A stretch of 64,000 nt of DNA from Bacillota bacterium (GTDB lineage Bacteria > Bacillota > Bacilli > Paenibacillales > NBRC-103111), in contig JAEWGW010000006.1 in the NCBI GenBank assembly GCA_023388055.1, positions 1 to 64,000 on the forward strand. The letters are read 5' to 3'. The notes under the pieces were generated by a model. That model was not told the DNA's origin. It made no database searches and was given only the letters and a program-made list of their open reading frames with translations. Both the position numbers and the translations under genes were made by a program. Below are positions 17,335 to 26,029 of this stretch, one piece after another; position 1 is the stretch's first letter; each line of letters begins with the position of its first letter.

Positions 17335-19896
17335 TTGACGAAAAACCAGCTATTCAGCAAGCATAAACGGATTGGAAGCGGTGCTTTGGCTTTTGTCCTG
17401 GTACTGGCCATGCTGCTCCCGGTATGGGGGAACAGGGCAGAAGCCGGCAAGGAGGGTGTGTTCCTGGATTCCAGCGTGTACTACACCTTTGAGAAGGTTC
17501 AGTTGTCCGCCGGAAGCGAAAAAAGCTCCTTCCGCTTTACCGTAGAATTGGTGAATGATTCGGATTATGTAGTAGATATGAACCAATACGGAGTGGCGGT
17601 CAGAGATGCCGGCGGTAACCGTTATGGAGTAGAGTTGACAGAAAAAATCAGCTCCCGGGTTCCGGCCCACAGCACCAAGCAGGTGAAATATTCCGCCAAG
17701 CTTCCCGCCAGTGTTAGCCTGGATCAGCTGAAGGTGGAAATATATGCATGGGACATGAAGGTTAGCGGATATATCCGCTCCATCGGAATGCTCTCCGTTG
17801 CTGCCGCGGCGGAAGCCAGCCAAACGGCGAAACCATCCGCAATCGTGGCGCTGGGTGAAGTAGACAGCAGCTATGCTACCGATGCCCTGGTAAACGTTGA
17901 GCTGCAGCGGGCGTACCATGCTTATTCCAAGGATAACTGGAACGTGTTTGCAGAGCTGACGGTAGAGAATCTGGGAACCGGCAGCTTCAAACTCCCGACT
18001 TCGCTGCAAGCCGGGCTTAAGAATGCAGAAGGGTTGACCTTCAGCGGTACTGTAGTTTATGGCGGTGATGTGATGCTCCTGCCTCACCAGAAAGCTACGG
18101 TGGTGCTGGAATTCCCTGTTGGCGACCTGTCCCTGAACGGTGCACTGTCCATTGATTTCAGCAAAAAGGCAGCTGCAACTTCCGCAAACGGCGGTAATAA
18201 TACATCCAATACTACTTCAGGCACTGGCACAAGCAGCACTGCTGCCTCCAGTTCAAGCTCTGCTGCGGTTTTGGAATCCCTGCCCATCGGCGGATTTGTC
18301 ACCGCCTACAATCAGGGGGAGCTGCAAGCCGACTCCTCCAACCGCAGCGGACTGACAGCTACCGTTGAATCGGTCAGTGTGTCTCCAAGAGCGGACGGTG
18401 TCTCTGCAGAAAGTGTCTATACCCTTAAGAATGACAGCACTAAAGCCGTCAGTGTGCCTGCTCTGACTGCATTCTACCAATCCAGTGGCAGCACCTTAAC
18501 CGTTGCTGCTGAGGATTCGGCTTCCCATCCGGATTACCTGGCGCCCGGAGAAAGCACCACCTATTATTACAGCGGCGTCCTGCCTACCGGCATTGACAGC
18601 TCAGCGGTGCAATTGGTTGTGATGGAAGCCAAATCTGCCTCTGTTAGTGTCCCCGTATTTGTGGCTAATCTGCCTGCTGATGCCGGAACCGGTGTTCCTG
18701 TTGAAGCTGGTGGCTCTGTGTATGCAACTACAGTGGGCAAGCTTGAGATTAATCTGAATGCTTCCTACCGGCTGAAGAGCGGCACCGGGGATGATATCCT
18801 GATGAGTGAGATCCAGGTGAATAATCCTCAATCCGAATCCGTCAAGCTCCCAGCCCTTTACGGCGGCTATTATGACGGCAAGAACACCGTTGACGCCACA
18901 GTGAAATATGTTCAAACCTCCGCATACATCAATGCCGGACAAAAGGCGACCTTGTATGTATTCGCAACTGTTCCCTACGACATGGAAATGTCCTCCGGCA
19001 AGCTGATTCTGGGCGAAGGCACAGAAAGCGGCTCAACCGTGACGAAGAAGAAGGAATGGCTGCGTGTCAATTACATGCTCCAGGACGAGGCTGTTTCTAC
19101 AGTGACCTTGAACAATACCTGGATGGTGTCCGACCCCAGCCGGGTGTCTACTGGGGCGGTAGTGGAGGTCAAGCAATACAGAAGTTTAACCAAGGGAGAT
19201 TCCAGTGATACGGTTGCGGTGCGGATTAACCAGAAGAATCTGATGAACCGCAGCGGCAGCGTAGTACCGTATGTGGGTTACCTGGAAACCTCTAATGGTG
19301 AGGTTTACGAGCTAACAGCCTCCACGCCCACAGGAAAGCTGAACAAGGATGGCCAGGCCATGACCACGTTGTACACGACATTGCCATTCGGTGTGTTGGA
19401 CAAAAATGCGCTTGTGGTTTTTGGCCCCCAAATCAAAGACCAGATATTCTCGCCCGCCCATAAGTACAAATTCAGCGTTTCGTCTAACCAGCCGGGTGCA
19501 ATTAATGGTGAAACATGGATTATTAATGAGTCGGTTTTCCCCTTTAACGTCAAAATCGGCGCCATGGATCGGATGATCACCTCCGGCGGGTACTACTTTA
19601 ATTTTAGATATAAGCAGGAAAGAATGAGTGGCACACTGCACAACTCCACAAACAGGTCATTGTACTTTGAAGTGGAGGATGCCAACGAAACCATTGTAAA
19701 AACATTTGATATCCCCCTTGAGGGAACCGGAGCCTTTGAAAGCACGGATGATGTGAATATTAAACAGAGTTTAAAGGTTATGCCTTCCGACATTAAGGAT
19801 ATTGACAGCTTCTTTGAAGGCAACCGGATCAAAATTTATGAGAAGTTCGAAAACACTGTGCGATATCTGGGTGAAACCACTATTAACCTGGATTAG
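17335..19896 (+). CDS. Large secreted protein of unknown function
   Basis: An 853-residue exported protein starting at TTG 17335, with AGGAGGT 8 bases upstream. Signal peptide: Lys/Arg-rich start, hydrophobic ALAFVLVLAMLLPVW, cleavage near NRAEA. The rest is beta-rich, with several segments resembling DUF4352-like or CARDB-like immunoglobulin folds (e.g. VELVNDSDYVVDMNQYGVAVRD; FAELTVENLGTGSFKLPTS; SEIQVNNPQSESVKLPALYGG). A Ser/Thr/Asn linker lies near residues 284-310. No transmembrane tail or sortase motif. It lies 52 bases after the permease gene in the same direction, so it may be a substrate or partner of the exporter. I do not recognise a named family. Confidence 0.75.
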   Translation: MTKNQLFSKHKRIGSGALAFVLVLAMLLPVWGNRAEAGKEGVFLDSSVYYTFEKVQLSAGSEKSSFRFTVELVNDSDYVVDMNQYGVAVRDAGGNRYGVELTEKISSRVPAHSTKQVKYSAKLPASVSLDQLKVEIYAWDMKVSGYIRSIGMLSVAAAAEASQTAKPSAIVALGEVDSSYATDALVNVELQRAYHAYSKDNWNVFAELTVENLGTGSFKLPTSLQAGLKNAEGLTFSGTVVYGGDVMLLPHQKATVVLEFPVGDLSLNGALSIDFSKKAAATSANGGNNTSNTTSGTGTSSTAASSSSSAAVLESLPIGGFVTAYNQGELQADSSNRSGLTATVESVSVSPRADGVSAESVYTLKNDSTKAVSVPALTAFYQSSGSTLTVAAEDSASHPDYLAPGESTTYYYSGVLPTGIDSSAVQLVVMEAKSASVSVPVFVANLPADAGTGVPVEAGGSVYATTVGKLEINLNASYRLKSGTGDDILMSEIQVNNPQSESVKLPALYGGYYDGKNTVDATVKYVQTSAYINAGQKATLYVFATVPYDMEMSSGKLILGEGTESGSTVTKKKEWLRVNYMLQDEAVSTVTLNNTWMVSDPSRVSTGAVVEVKQYRSLTKGDSSDTVAVRINQKNLMNRSGSVVPYVGYLETSNGEVYELTASTPTGKLNKDGQAMTTLYTTLPFGVLDKNALVVFGPQIKDQIFSPAHKYKFSVSSNQPGAINGETWIINESVFPFNVKIGAMDRMITSGGYYFNFRYKQERMSGTLHNSTNRSLYFEVEDANETIVKTFDIPLEGTGAFESTDDVNIKQSLKVMPSDIKDIDSFFEGNRIKIYEKFENTVRYLGETTINLD

Positions 19897-19971
19897 CAGC
19901 AGCTTGGGGCAGAAGAGGCGGGGCATAGGTAAAGGTCTGTGCCTCGTCCTATTTCACTTGGGGGGAGCTTG

Positions 19972-21426
19972 ATGAACATTCACTTGAATAAGATAGCCTC
20001 ATGGATTCTTGCCGTTCTTTTATTCTTACCGGCTTCTGTCTCCTATGCGGAGGATCAGGCTGAGTCCATATTGGAGCTGGGGACAGGTCCAATCGTCACG
20101 AGTGCAGTATTCCGGGATGTAGGCAACCACTGGGCGGCCAACGCCATCTATAATATGACCCAATATGGCATTATCAACGGTTATGACGATGCTACCTTCA
20201 AGCCGGGTAACAGTATGACCCGTGAAGAGTTTGCCGCCTTATTGGCAAGGTCTTTTTCCTTGGAGTGGAACAACGGCAACCGAGTATCCATCTACACGGA
20301 CATCCAGCCAGACAGATGGTCTGCCTCCTACATTGACGCCGTCCGAGGGATCTATCCTGACCCTGCCTCAGGGGAGGGTATAGAATATAAGCCCACAACA
20401 CCTGTTACTCGCGAAGAATTTGCGGCTGCGTTAGTCCGGACACTGGGATATACCGGACCGGAACGGACAGATCCGGCTGCTTTGGACAGCACCTTCCGGG
20501 ACGCTGGTCAAATTGCGGAGGAGTACCGCAATGCAGTTGCAGCTGCCGTGGAGTTGAAGCTTGTTCAGGGACAGGCGAACCGCATGTTTGCCCCCAAAGC
20601 CTCCATTACAAGGGCAGAGGTGGCCAGCATCATGTACAGGGCCGTTCTGCTTGCAGAGGAAACCACAGGGCAAATCTCACAGATCAATCTTCCTGCGCAG
20701 GTCAAAACAGATGTTTTTGAGGTTAACGGGACGTTGGAAGACGGATCGGAAGTGGTACTAAACGGACAAAAGCTCCAGGTAGAAAACGGTGCTTTTCGGG
20801 CGCAGTTGAGGGTGCTCAATGAAGGTGCTTACAATATTGTAATTGCCGTCCGCTCCCCTTCGGCTAATGTGCAATTTATCAGAAGAAAGCTGGTTTACGA
20901 ACGGGCGGTGCCTCAAATCAGCCTGTACAGCTTTTCTGAAACTACCACCAAGAACAAAATAAATATAGCAGGCAAGGTATCTTATGAAGAAAGCAACACG
21001 CTGCCTGAGCTGTATATAAATGATTTAAAAGTAAATGTTCTCCTGGGTGGAGATTTTAATAAGGATGTTAGCCTGGAGGAAGGGATAAACCAGTTCAGCT
21101 TTAAGGCTGTTGGGAGAGATGGGAGAAGTGCAGAAATCACTAAAGAGGTTTTGTTCAATCCGCCAGTGCCTGTGCTTAATGTTGATTCCATTCCTGCAAG
21201 CACAAAGTCCAAAGTTATTAAGATTACGGGCAGTGTGAAAGACATTAATGATGATAATGTGGAAGTGTATGTGGATTGGCAAAAAATGAAGGTTGACAGC
21301 CTCGGCGCTTTTTCTTATCAGTTGGATCTCACCTCTGGTAAAAACACCATTGTTATCACTGCCCAGAACAAATATGATAAGGTAAGCACCGTGGTTAAAA
21401 CCATCGAAGTGACAGAAGGCAAATAG
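19972..21426 (+). CDS. S-layer homology (SLH) domain protein
   Basis: A 484-residue exported protein. I start at ATG 19972 behind GGGGGGAG. After a signal peptide (cleavage near SYAE) come three SLH domains at about 46-95, 107-165 and 173-225, shown by FRDVGNHWAANAIYNM...GYDDATFKPGNSMTREEFA, the TPVTREEFAAALVRTLG copy and the ASITRAEVASIMYRAV copy; these bind pyruvylated secondary wall polymer. The C-terminal half has two or three bacterial Ig/glucodextranase-like beta modules (FEVNGTLEDGSEVVLNGQ; ITGSVKDINDDNVEVYVD). It follows the large secreted protein and is probably its surface partner. Confidence 0.88.
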   Translation: MNIHLNKIASWILAVLLFLPASVSYAEDQAESILELGTGPIVTSAVFRDVGNHWAANAIYNMTQYGIINGYDDATFKPGNSMTREEFAALLARSFSLEWNNGNRVSIYTDIQPDRWSASYIDAVRGIYPDPASGEGIEYKPTTPVTREEFAAALVRTLGYTGPERTDPAALDSTFRDAGQIAEEYRNAVAAAVELKLVQGQANRMFAPKASITRAEVASIMYRAVLLAEETTGQISQINLPAQVKTDVFEVNGTLEDGSEVVLNGQKLQVENGAFRAQLRVLNEGAYNIVIAVRSPSANVQFIRRKLVYERAVPQISLYSFSETTTKNKINIAGKVSYEESNTLPELYINDLKVNVLLGGDFNKDVSLEEGINQFSFKAVGRDGRSAEITKEVLFNPPVPVLNVDSIPASTKSKVIKITGSVKDINDDNVEVYVDWQKMKVDSLGAFSYQLDLTSGKNTIVITAQNKYDKVSTVVKTIEVTEGK

Positions 21427-21453
21427 GTCCAGCCTCATACGGCTGCCCACAAA

Positions 21454-21492
21454 AACACCCCCGCGCAAGCGTAAGCTTGCAGCAGGGGTGTT
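21454..21492. terminator. Bidirectional terminator between SLH gene and carbonic anhydrase
   Basis: AACACCCCC (21454-21462) pairs with GGGGTGTT (21485-21492), with an inner CAAGC/GCTTG stem. A-rich and T-rich flanks serve both convergent genes. Confidence 0.75.
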
Positions 21493-21496
21493 CCTT

Positions 21497-22081
21497 TTAT
21501 TCCTTCGGTTGAGCCGCCGCGGCTGTCCTGTCCTCCGACAGCAGGTCCAGCCTGCCGGTGGTGGGGTCAATCATAAGCCCGTGGACGAGGATTTCTTTGG
21601 GCAAGAGGGGATGGTTCTTGATCAGGGAGACACTCTTGACTACTCCCTCCTGGGCTTTGCCGAAGCCGGTGAGCCAACGTTCCAGGTCAATGCCGGAATG
21701 GGCGATGGTTTCCAGCACCTCGGGCTGGATACCCCGTTGCTTGGCCTTCTCCAGCACCTCTCCGGAGCTGAGCCCGGTCATGCCGCAGTCATAATGCCCA
21801 ACTACGAATACTTCCGTGGCACCCAGCTCATACACGGCCACCAGGATGCTGCGCATAATGCTCCCGAAGGGATGGGAGACGATGGCTCCGGCGCATTTGA
21901 TGATTTTGGCGTCACCGTTGCGCAGGTTCATGGCTTTGGGCAGAAGCTCCACCAGACGGGTATCCATACAGGTCAGAATGACAATTTTTTTGTCCGGAAA
22001 TTTATCGGTGACATATTCCTTGTATTGCCCTTCTTCCACAAAGGTTAGATTATGGTTCAGGATGTCCGTGATGCGCGACAT
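21497..22081 (-). CDS. Beta-class carbonic anhydrase
   Basis: A 194-residue enzyme hydrating CO2 to bicarbonate. The zinc site is Cys38 and Asp40 in LTCMDTRL, with His96 and Cys99 in VVGHYDCGM; this is the prokaryotic beta-clade pattern. I use the ATG reading MSRITDILN because GGGAGG lies 7 bases upstream; the longer frame to 22123 has no ribosome site. The C-terminal tail is Ala-rich. Single-gene unit ending at the bidirectional terminator. Confidence 0.92.
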   Translation of the reverse strand: MSRITDILNHNLTFVEEGQYKEYVTDKFPDKKIVILTCMDTRLVELLPKAMNLRNGDAKIIKCAGAIVSHPFGSIMRSILVAVYELGATEVFVVGHYDCGMTGLSSGEVLEKAKQRGIQPEVLETIAHSGIDLERWLTGFGKAQEGVVKSVSLIKNHPLLPKEILVHGLMIDPTTGRLDLLSEDRTAAAAQPKE

Positions 22082-22103
22082 GGCGAAGCCTCCCAACTGC
22101 ATA

Positions 22104-22109
22104 ATTATA
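22104..22109 (-). promoter_or_regulatory. Probable -10 box of the carbonic anhydrase gene
   Basis: A consensus TATAAT on the minus strand, 23 bases before the ATG. No convincing -35 is visible in the AT-rich flank, so this is tentative. Confidence 0.35.
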
Positions 22110-22224
22110 CATGACTCATACAAAATATTTTAATGAGTATTCTATCACAAAACCCGCTTCAGTTGAAAAGGATTTTAAAAAAACGTATCATAATTTTAAA
22201 ACGGGCAAGGTGGGATCACGAGTT

Positions 22225-23739
22225 ATGGCTGATTTTGATTCGGTATTAAAGGGTTACCGTGAATTGGTGGCCAAAATCCGCAGCTATCAAGAAGCAGTCG
22301 GGCTGATTTATTGGGATATGCGGACGGGTCTTCCGAAGAAGGGCGTGGAGAGCCGCTCCCAGGTGGTGGGGGTGCTGTCCGGCGAAATGTTCAAGCTTAC
22401 GGTGTCCGATGAAATGGGCGGGTACCTGGATACTCTGGAAAAGCCGGAGTATGCGGGCAAGCTGGATGCCATAAGCCGTAAGATGGTCAGCGAAAGCCGC
22501 AAGGAATACGACCGCAGCAAAAAAATTCCGCCGGAGCGGTACCAGGAATACGTCGTGCTCACCTCTCAGGCAGAATCGGCATGGGAGGAGGCCAAGGAGA
22601 AGTCGGACTGGGCGACCTTCCAGCCTTATCTGGAGCGGATTGTGGCCTTCAATCAGGAGTTTATTGAGCTGTGGGGATATGAGGGCTCTAAATATAACAC
22701 CCTCTTGGATATGTATGAGCCCGGTATGACGGAGGAGAAGCTAGACCGGCTGTTCGGCGCATTGCGCAGCAAGCTGGTGCCGTTGGTGGAGGCGATTGTC
22801 CATGCGGAGCATAAGCCGGACACCTCCTTCCTTCAGCAGACCTTTCCGAAGGAGCAGCAAAAGGCCTTCAGCCTGTTTATTCTGAAGGAAATGGGCTATG
22901 ATTTTGACGCAGGCCGACTGGATGAGACGGTGCATCCCTTTGCCACCGGGCTTAATCCGGGAGATGTCCGGGTTACCACCCGCTACCTGCCGGAGGATGT
23001 GGTCAGCGCTCTGTTCGGCACCATCCATGAAGGCGGGCACGCGTTGTACGAGCAGAATATTATGAAGGAGCTGGAGGGTACGAACCTGTGCTCGGGTACG
23101 TCCATGGGCATCCATGAATCCCAATCCCGCTTCTGGGAGAACATGGTGGGCCGGAGCAAGGCCTTCTGGTCCCGGTATTATCCTGACCTGCAGCGTATCT
23201 TCGAGGGCCAGTTCGACGGGGTAGCCGTGGAGGACTTCTACCGGGCAATTAATGAAGTAAAACCTTCCCTGATCCGTATTGAGGCGGATGAACTGACGTA
23301 TAATCTCCATATTATGATTCGTTATGAGATTGAAAAGGCACTGTTCGCCGGAACAGTCAAGGTGGCAGATCTGCCCGAGGTATGGGATGCCAAATACAAG
23401 GAGTATCTGGGTATTGTCCCGCCCAATGCCGGCGAAGGTGTCTTGCAGGATGTGCATTGGTCCGGCGGCTCCTTCGGGTACTTCCCATCCTATGCCTTGG
23501 GCAACATGTATGCCGCACAGATCCGGCATACCCTGCTGAAGAAGCTGCCGGAGGTAGAGGCGCTCATCGCGAAAGGAGACCTGCTGCCCATCAAGGCATG
23601 GCTGGCCAATGAGATCTACCAATACGGCATGCTTCATACGCCAGGTGAGATTGTAACGCGGGTAACGGGTGAGGAGCTGAGCCCGGATTATCTGGTGGAC
23701 TATCTGACGGATAAGTATAAGGAGATTTATAAGCTGTAA
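22225..23739 (+). CDS. M32-family metallocarboxypeptidase (thermostable carboxypeptidase Taq type)
   Basis: A 504-residue zinc peptidase, the usual M32 length. The active-site HEGGH motif is at residues 268-272 (TIHEGGHALYEQ), with M32 landmarks GTSMGIHESQSRFWENMVGRS and YNLHIMIRYEIEKALFAG. It removes C-terminal residues from peptides with broad specificity in the cytoplasm. I start at MADFDSVL (ATG 22225) behind AAGGTGG; the 38 extra upstream residues of the open frame are AT-rich and unlike the family. Stands alone. Confidence 0.93.
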   Translation: MADFDSVLKGYRELVAKIRSYQEAVGLIYWDMRTGLPKKGVESRSQVVGVLSGEMFKLTVSDEMGGYLDTLEKPEYAGKLDAISRKMVSESRKEYDRSKKIPPERYQEYVVLTSQAESAWEEAKEKSDWATFQPYLERIVAFNQEFIELWGYEGSKYNTLLDMYEPGMTEEKLDRLFGALRSKLVPLVEAIVHAEHKPDTSFLQQTFPKEQQKAFSLFILKEMGYDFDAGRLDETVHPFATGLNPGDVRVTTRYLPEDVVSALFGTIHEGGHALYEQNIMKELEGTNLCSGTSMGIHESQSRFWENMVGRSKAFWSRYYPDLQRIFEGQFDGVAVEDFYRAINEVKPSLIRIEADELTYNLHIMIRYEIEKALFAGTVKVADLPEVWDAKYKEYLGIVPPNAGEGVLQDVHWSGGSFGYFPSYALGNMYAAQIRHTLLKKLPEVEALIAKGDLLPIKAWLANEIYQYGMLHTPGEIVTRVTGEELSPDYLVDYLTDKYKEIYKL

Positions 23740-23855
23740 TTACACTCATCGAGTTGCCTGTCCGACGAAAGCATATTGGTGAATAAATGTTCATGTGAAA
23801 TGACTGGGAGGGAAAGGAACGACTTGAGGGCGAGTTTTTTGGCGGCTTTGAACCC

Positions 23856-23900
23856 TTACAATTCTAATCCAATCAAGGCCGACAAAACGTGTTTGAGCAT
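23856..23900 (-). CDS. Possible 14-residue hydrophobic peptide
   Basis: ATG at 23900 (minus strand) opens MLKHVLSALIGLEL followed by TAA. An excellent ribosome site (AAAGGAG, 8 bases before the ATG) is the only reason to list it. The peptide is an amphipathic-looking hydrophobic helix, like leader or small membrane peptides. The gap 23740-24000 holds nothing else I recognise except an imperfect ACTGGGA...TCCCAGT inverted repeat (23803-23911). No promoter is clear. Confidence 0.25.
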   Translation of the reverse strand: MLKHVLSALIGLEL

Positions 23901-24000
23901 CCAAGGCGCTCCTTTCCCAGTAAGGAATGAAACGCGATGAATATTTATTCGCCATAACCACTCACTCGGAAGGTTAGAATGGACCGGGAGGCGATGGAAC

Positions 24001-24330
24001 ATGGAAGTGCGGATGAATGCACTCACCATAGAGAAAATCAAGCAGGCGATGGGGGATAAGGAGGGCATTCTCAAGCTCTTCTACGATACGGAGGACTGCG
24101 GCTGCAACGGCGTATTGGTACTGCAGGTACTGGATCAGCCTTACCCCACCGATATTCAGGTGCAGGAAACACCGTTCCCCATCTTCATAGACCGTCAGCA
24201 GGCGCCATTGTTTGATGACCTCATGACTGTAGAGGCCGATCCTGTTTTTCCGGTGTACAAGGTCAGCAGTGATGATTCCGTGTTCAGCACCAATGTGCCG
24301 GTGAAGGATTTGCGGAAGCAAGCCGTATAA
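24001..24330 (+). CDS. Fe-S biosynthesis (HesB/YqkB-like) family protein
   Basis: A 109-residue protein with the core of the iron-sulfur cluster biosynthesis fold: LKLFYDTEDCGCNGVLVLQVL, where CGC takes the place of the usual conserved cysteines, and IFIDRQQAPLFDDLMTVE. Small YqkB-like members keep only part of the A-type carrier cysteine set, so cluster binding is uncertain. GGGAGG lies 9 bases before ATG 24001. Cytosolic single-gene unit ended by the bidirectional terminator. Confidence 0.78.
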   Translation: MEVRMNALTIEKIKQAMGDKEGILKLFYDTEDCGCNGVLVLQVLDQPYPTDIQVQETPFPIFIDRQQAPLFDDLMTVEADPVFPVYKVSSDDSVFSTNVPVKDLRKQAV

Positions 24331-24345
24331 CATGTATAAAACCGA

Positions 24346-24385
24346 AAAGCCCAGTCCTTTTCCATTACGGAAGAGGCTGGGCTTT
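24346..24385. terminator. Bidirectional terminator
   Basis: AAAGCCCAG (24346-24354) and CTGGGCTTT (24377-24385) form a perfect 9-bp stem between the convergent Fe-S protein and cupin genes, with a T-rich tail on the plus strand. Confidence 0.8.
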
Positions 24386-24401
24386 ATTTATTTGATCCGC
24401 T

Positions 24402-24746
24402 TTACCCAATATTCTCGGCGTAGTTCGGCGCAGGGATATTAATCAGAGTCACATACAGCGTGGAATTTCCGTTTCCGCCGCTGGTATAGGAGAATTCCTC
24501 GTCTCCCGTAACCCGTACCACTTCACCGCTGCCCAGGGCCGATTCCGTGCCGTTAACAGTAACGGCTCCTTCACCCTCCAGCTGCAGGATATATACGTCC
24601 GCTCCCGGATGCTTATGCGTCGGCAGCTGCTGCCCAGGGCCGAAATTCAACAGAAACACCACATGGCCTTCCTCTTTAAACAAAAGCCGCTTGGTAAACC
24701 GTCCCTCCGGAAACTCCTGAAACTCGCGGATGGATTTCTTCTCCAT
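24402..24746 (-). CDS. Cupin-domain protein
   Basis: A 114-residue single cupin barrel. Motif 1: LPTHKHPGADVYILQLEGEG, with two His and a Gln/Glu position; motif 2: GEVVRVTGDEEFSYTSG, which lacks the usual second-motif histidine, so metal binding may be weakened. I choose the ATG at 24746 over the GTG 9 bases upstream because AGGAG would overlap the latter. Divergent from the ABC importer, with a shared control region of about 160 bases carrying two palindromes. Confidence 0.8.
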   Translation of the reverse strand: MEKKSIREFQEFPEGRFTKRLLFKEEGHVVFLLNFGPGQQLPTHKHPGADVYILQLEGEGAVTVNGTESALGSGEVVRVTGDEEFSYTSGGNGNSTLYVTLINIPAPNYAENIG

Positions 24747-24776
24747 TTGCTCCACTCTCCTTTTCCTATCGTTATA

Positions 24777-24789
24777 TGTACAGTGTACA
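24777..24789. promoter_or_regulatory. Palindromic operator candidate TGTACA-G-TGTACA
   Basis: A perfect 6+1+6 palindrome located about 30 bases before the cupin ATG, directly upstream of a minus-strand TATAAC that could be its -10. Its position in the promoter spacer suggests a repressor or activator site for the cupin gene. Confidence 0.4.
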
Positions 24790-24806
24790 GCTAAATAGGT
24801 AAGACT

Positions 24807-24824
24807 TTGTGATGTACATCACAA
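24807..24824. promoter_or_regulatory. FNR/CRP-family binding site
   Basis: An 18-base perfect palindrome, TTGTGATGTACATCACAA, containing the exact TGTGA-N6-TCACA consensus used by B. subtilis FNR and by CRP. It lies between the divergent cupin gene and NitT/TauT-type importer, 84 bases before the importer's first ATG. A TATAGG at 24854-24859 may be the importer's -10. Confidence 0.65.
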
Positions 24825-24908
24825 GTGTGTTTTCAAAAAGTTTTTCACCCGCCTATAGGCACATGCATAGGATGGAGAAACGAAACATTCCATCAGGGAG
24901 GAACACCA

Positions 24909-25910
24909 ATGAAAAGGAAAGCCGGTTTGCTATCCGTAGCATTTGTATTGGCTCTGTCCGCGGGGCTGGCGGCTTGCGGAGAGAAGAAGGAGGAGGGTTC
25001 AACCACTGTCCGTCTGGCAGAGGTGACCCGGTCCATTTTTTATGCGCCGCAGTATGTGGCTTTGTCCCAGGGCTTCTTCGAGGAGGAGGGGCTGAAGGTG
25101 GAGTTTCAAACCATCGCCGGCGGGGATAAGGTTTCCACAGCCCTTTTGTCCGGTCAAATTGATGTAGCGCTGGTTGGAGCGGAATCCACCATTTATGTCC
25201 GCAACCAAGGGGCGGATGACCCGTTGATCAACTTTGCCCAATTGACCCAGACGGATGGGACCTTCCTGGTTTCCCGCAAGCCTGTGGCGAACTTCGACTG
25301 GGGTTCGCTCAAAGGGGTCGCCTTCCTTGGACAGCGCAAGGGCGGCATGCCGCAGATGGCCGGGGAATTTACGCTGAAGAAGAAGGGCATCAATCCCCAG
25401 AAGGATCTGAATCTGATCCAGAACGTGGATTTCGCCAATATTCCCGCGGCCTTCACCTCCGGGACGGGAGATTATGTCCAGTTGTTTGAGCCTCAGGCAA
25501 CCGTGATTGAAAAGGAAGGCAAGGGCTACGTCATCGCCTCCTTCGGCAAGGAAAGCGGCAAACTCCCCTACACTGTATTTATGTCCAAAAAAAGCTACAT
25601 CACGAAAAATTCCGACACGGTGCAAAAATTCACCAACGCCATCCTTAAGGCTCAAAAATGGGTGGAGTCCAAATCCGTTCCGGAGATAGCGGAAGCCATC
25701 ATCAGCTACTTTCCCAACACGGATAAAGCAGTGGTGGAGGGTGTAGTGAAGCGGTATAAGGAGCAAGGCTCCTTTGCCACCGATCCTGTTATTGATGAAG
25801 CAGAGTGGAAGAATCTCCAGGATGTAATGGAGGCCGCAGGAGAATTAAAAACCCGCGTCCCCTTGGCGGATCTGGTAAACAACTCGTTCGCGGAGAAAGC
25901 GATGAAGTAA
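24909..25910 (+). CDS. NitT/TauT-family ABC transporter substrate-binding lipoprotein
   Basis: A 333-residue lipoprotein. Signal MKRKAGLLSVAFVLALS with lipobox LAAC, then a type 2 binding fold with the NMT1/SsuA-like start FYAPQYVALSQGFFEEEGLKVEF and SGQIDVALVGAEST. Captures a small anion or aromatic (nitrate, sulfonate, pyrimidine precursor or similar) outside the cell; the substrate cannot be read from sequence. GGGAGG lies 8 bases before ATG 24909. First gene of a three-gene importer, behind the FNR/CRP-type site. Confidence 0.9.
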   Translation: MKRKAGLLSVAFVLALSAGLAACGEKKEEGSTTVRLAEVTRSIFYAPQYVALSQGFFEEEGLKVEFQTIAGGDKVSTALLSGQIDVALVGAESTIYVRNQGADDPLINFAQLTQTDGTFLVSRKPVANFDWGSLKGVAFLGQRKGGMPQMAGEFTLKKKGINPQKDLNLIQNVDFANIPAAFTSGTGDYVQLFEPQATVIEKEGKGYVIASFGKESGKLPYTVFMSKKSYITKNSDTVQKFTNAILKAQKWVESKSVPEIAEAIISYFPNTDKAVVEGVVKRYKEQGSFATDPVIDEAEWKNLQDVMEAAGELKTRVPLADLVNNSFAEKAMK

Positions 25911-26029
25911 GGTTTGGCCGGATGTATGTTTACGGAATAGAAATTTAGGGCCACGCAGAGCAACCGGATTAAGCATCAGGGATCAGGCAGCACTTTGCGG
26001 GGATCTGTAGATTGGAGGCTGGCGTTCCC

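Noticed and set aside
23800..23940. 46-codon plus-strand frame in the gap before the Fe-S protein gene
   Set aside because: No ribosome site and no recognisable protein character.
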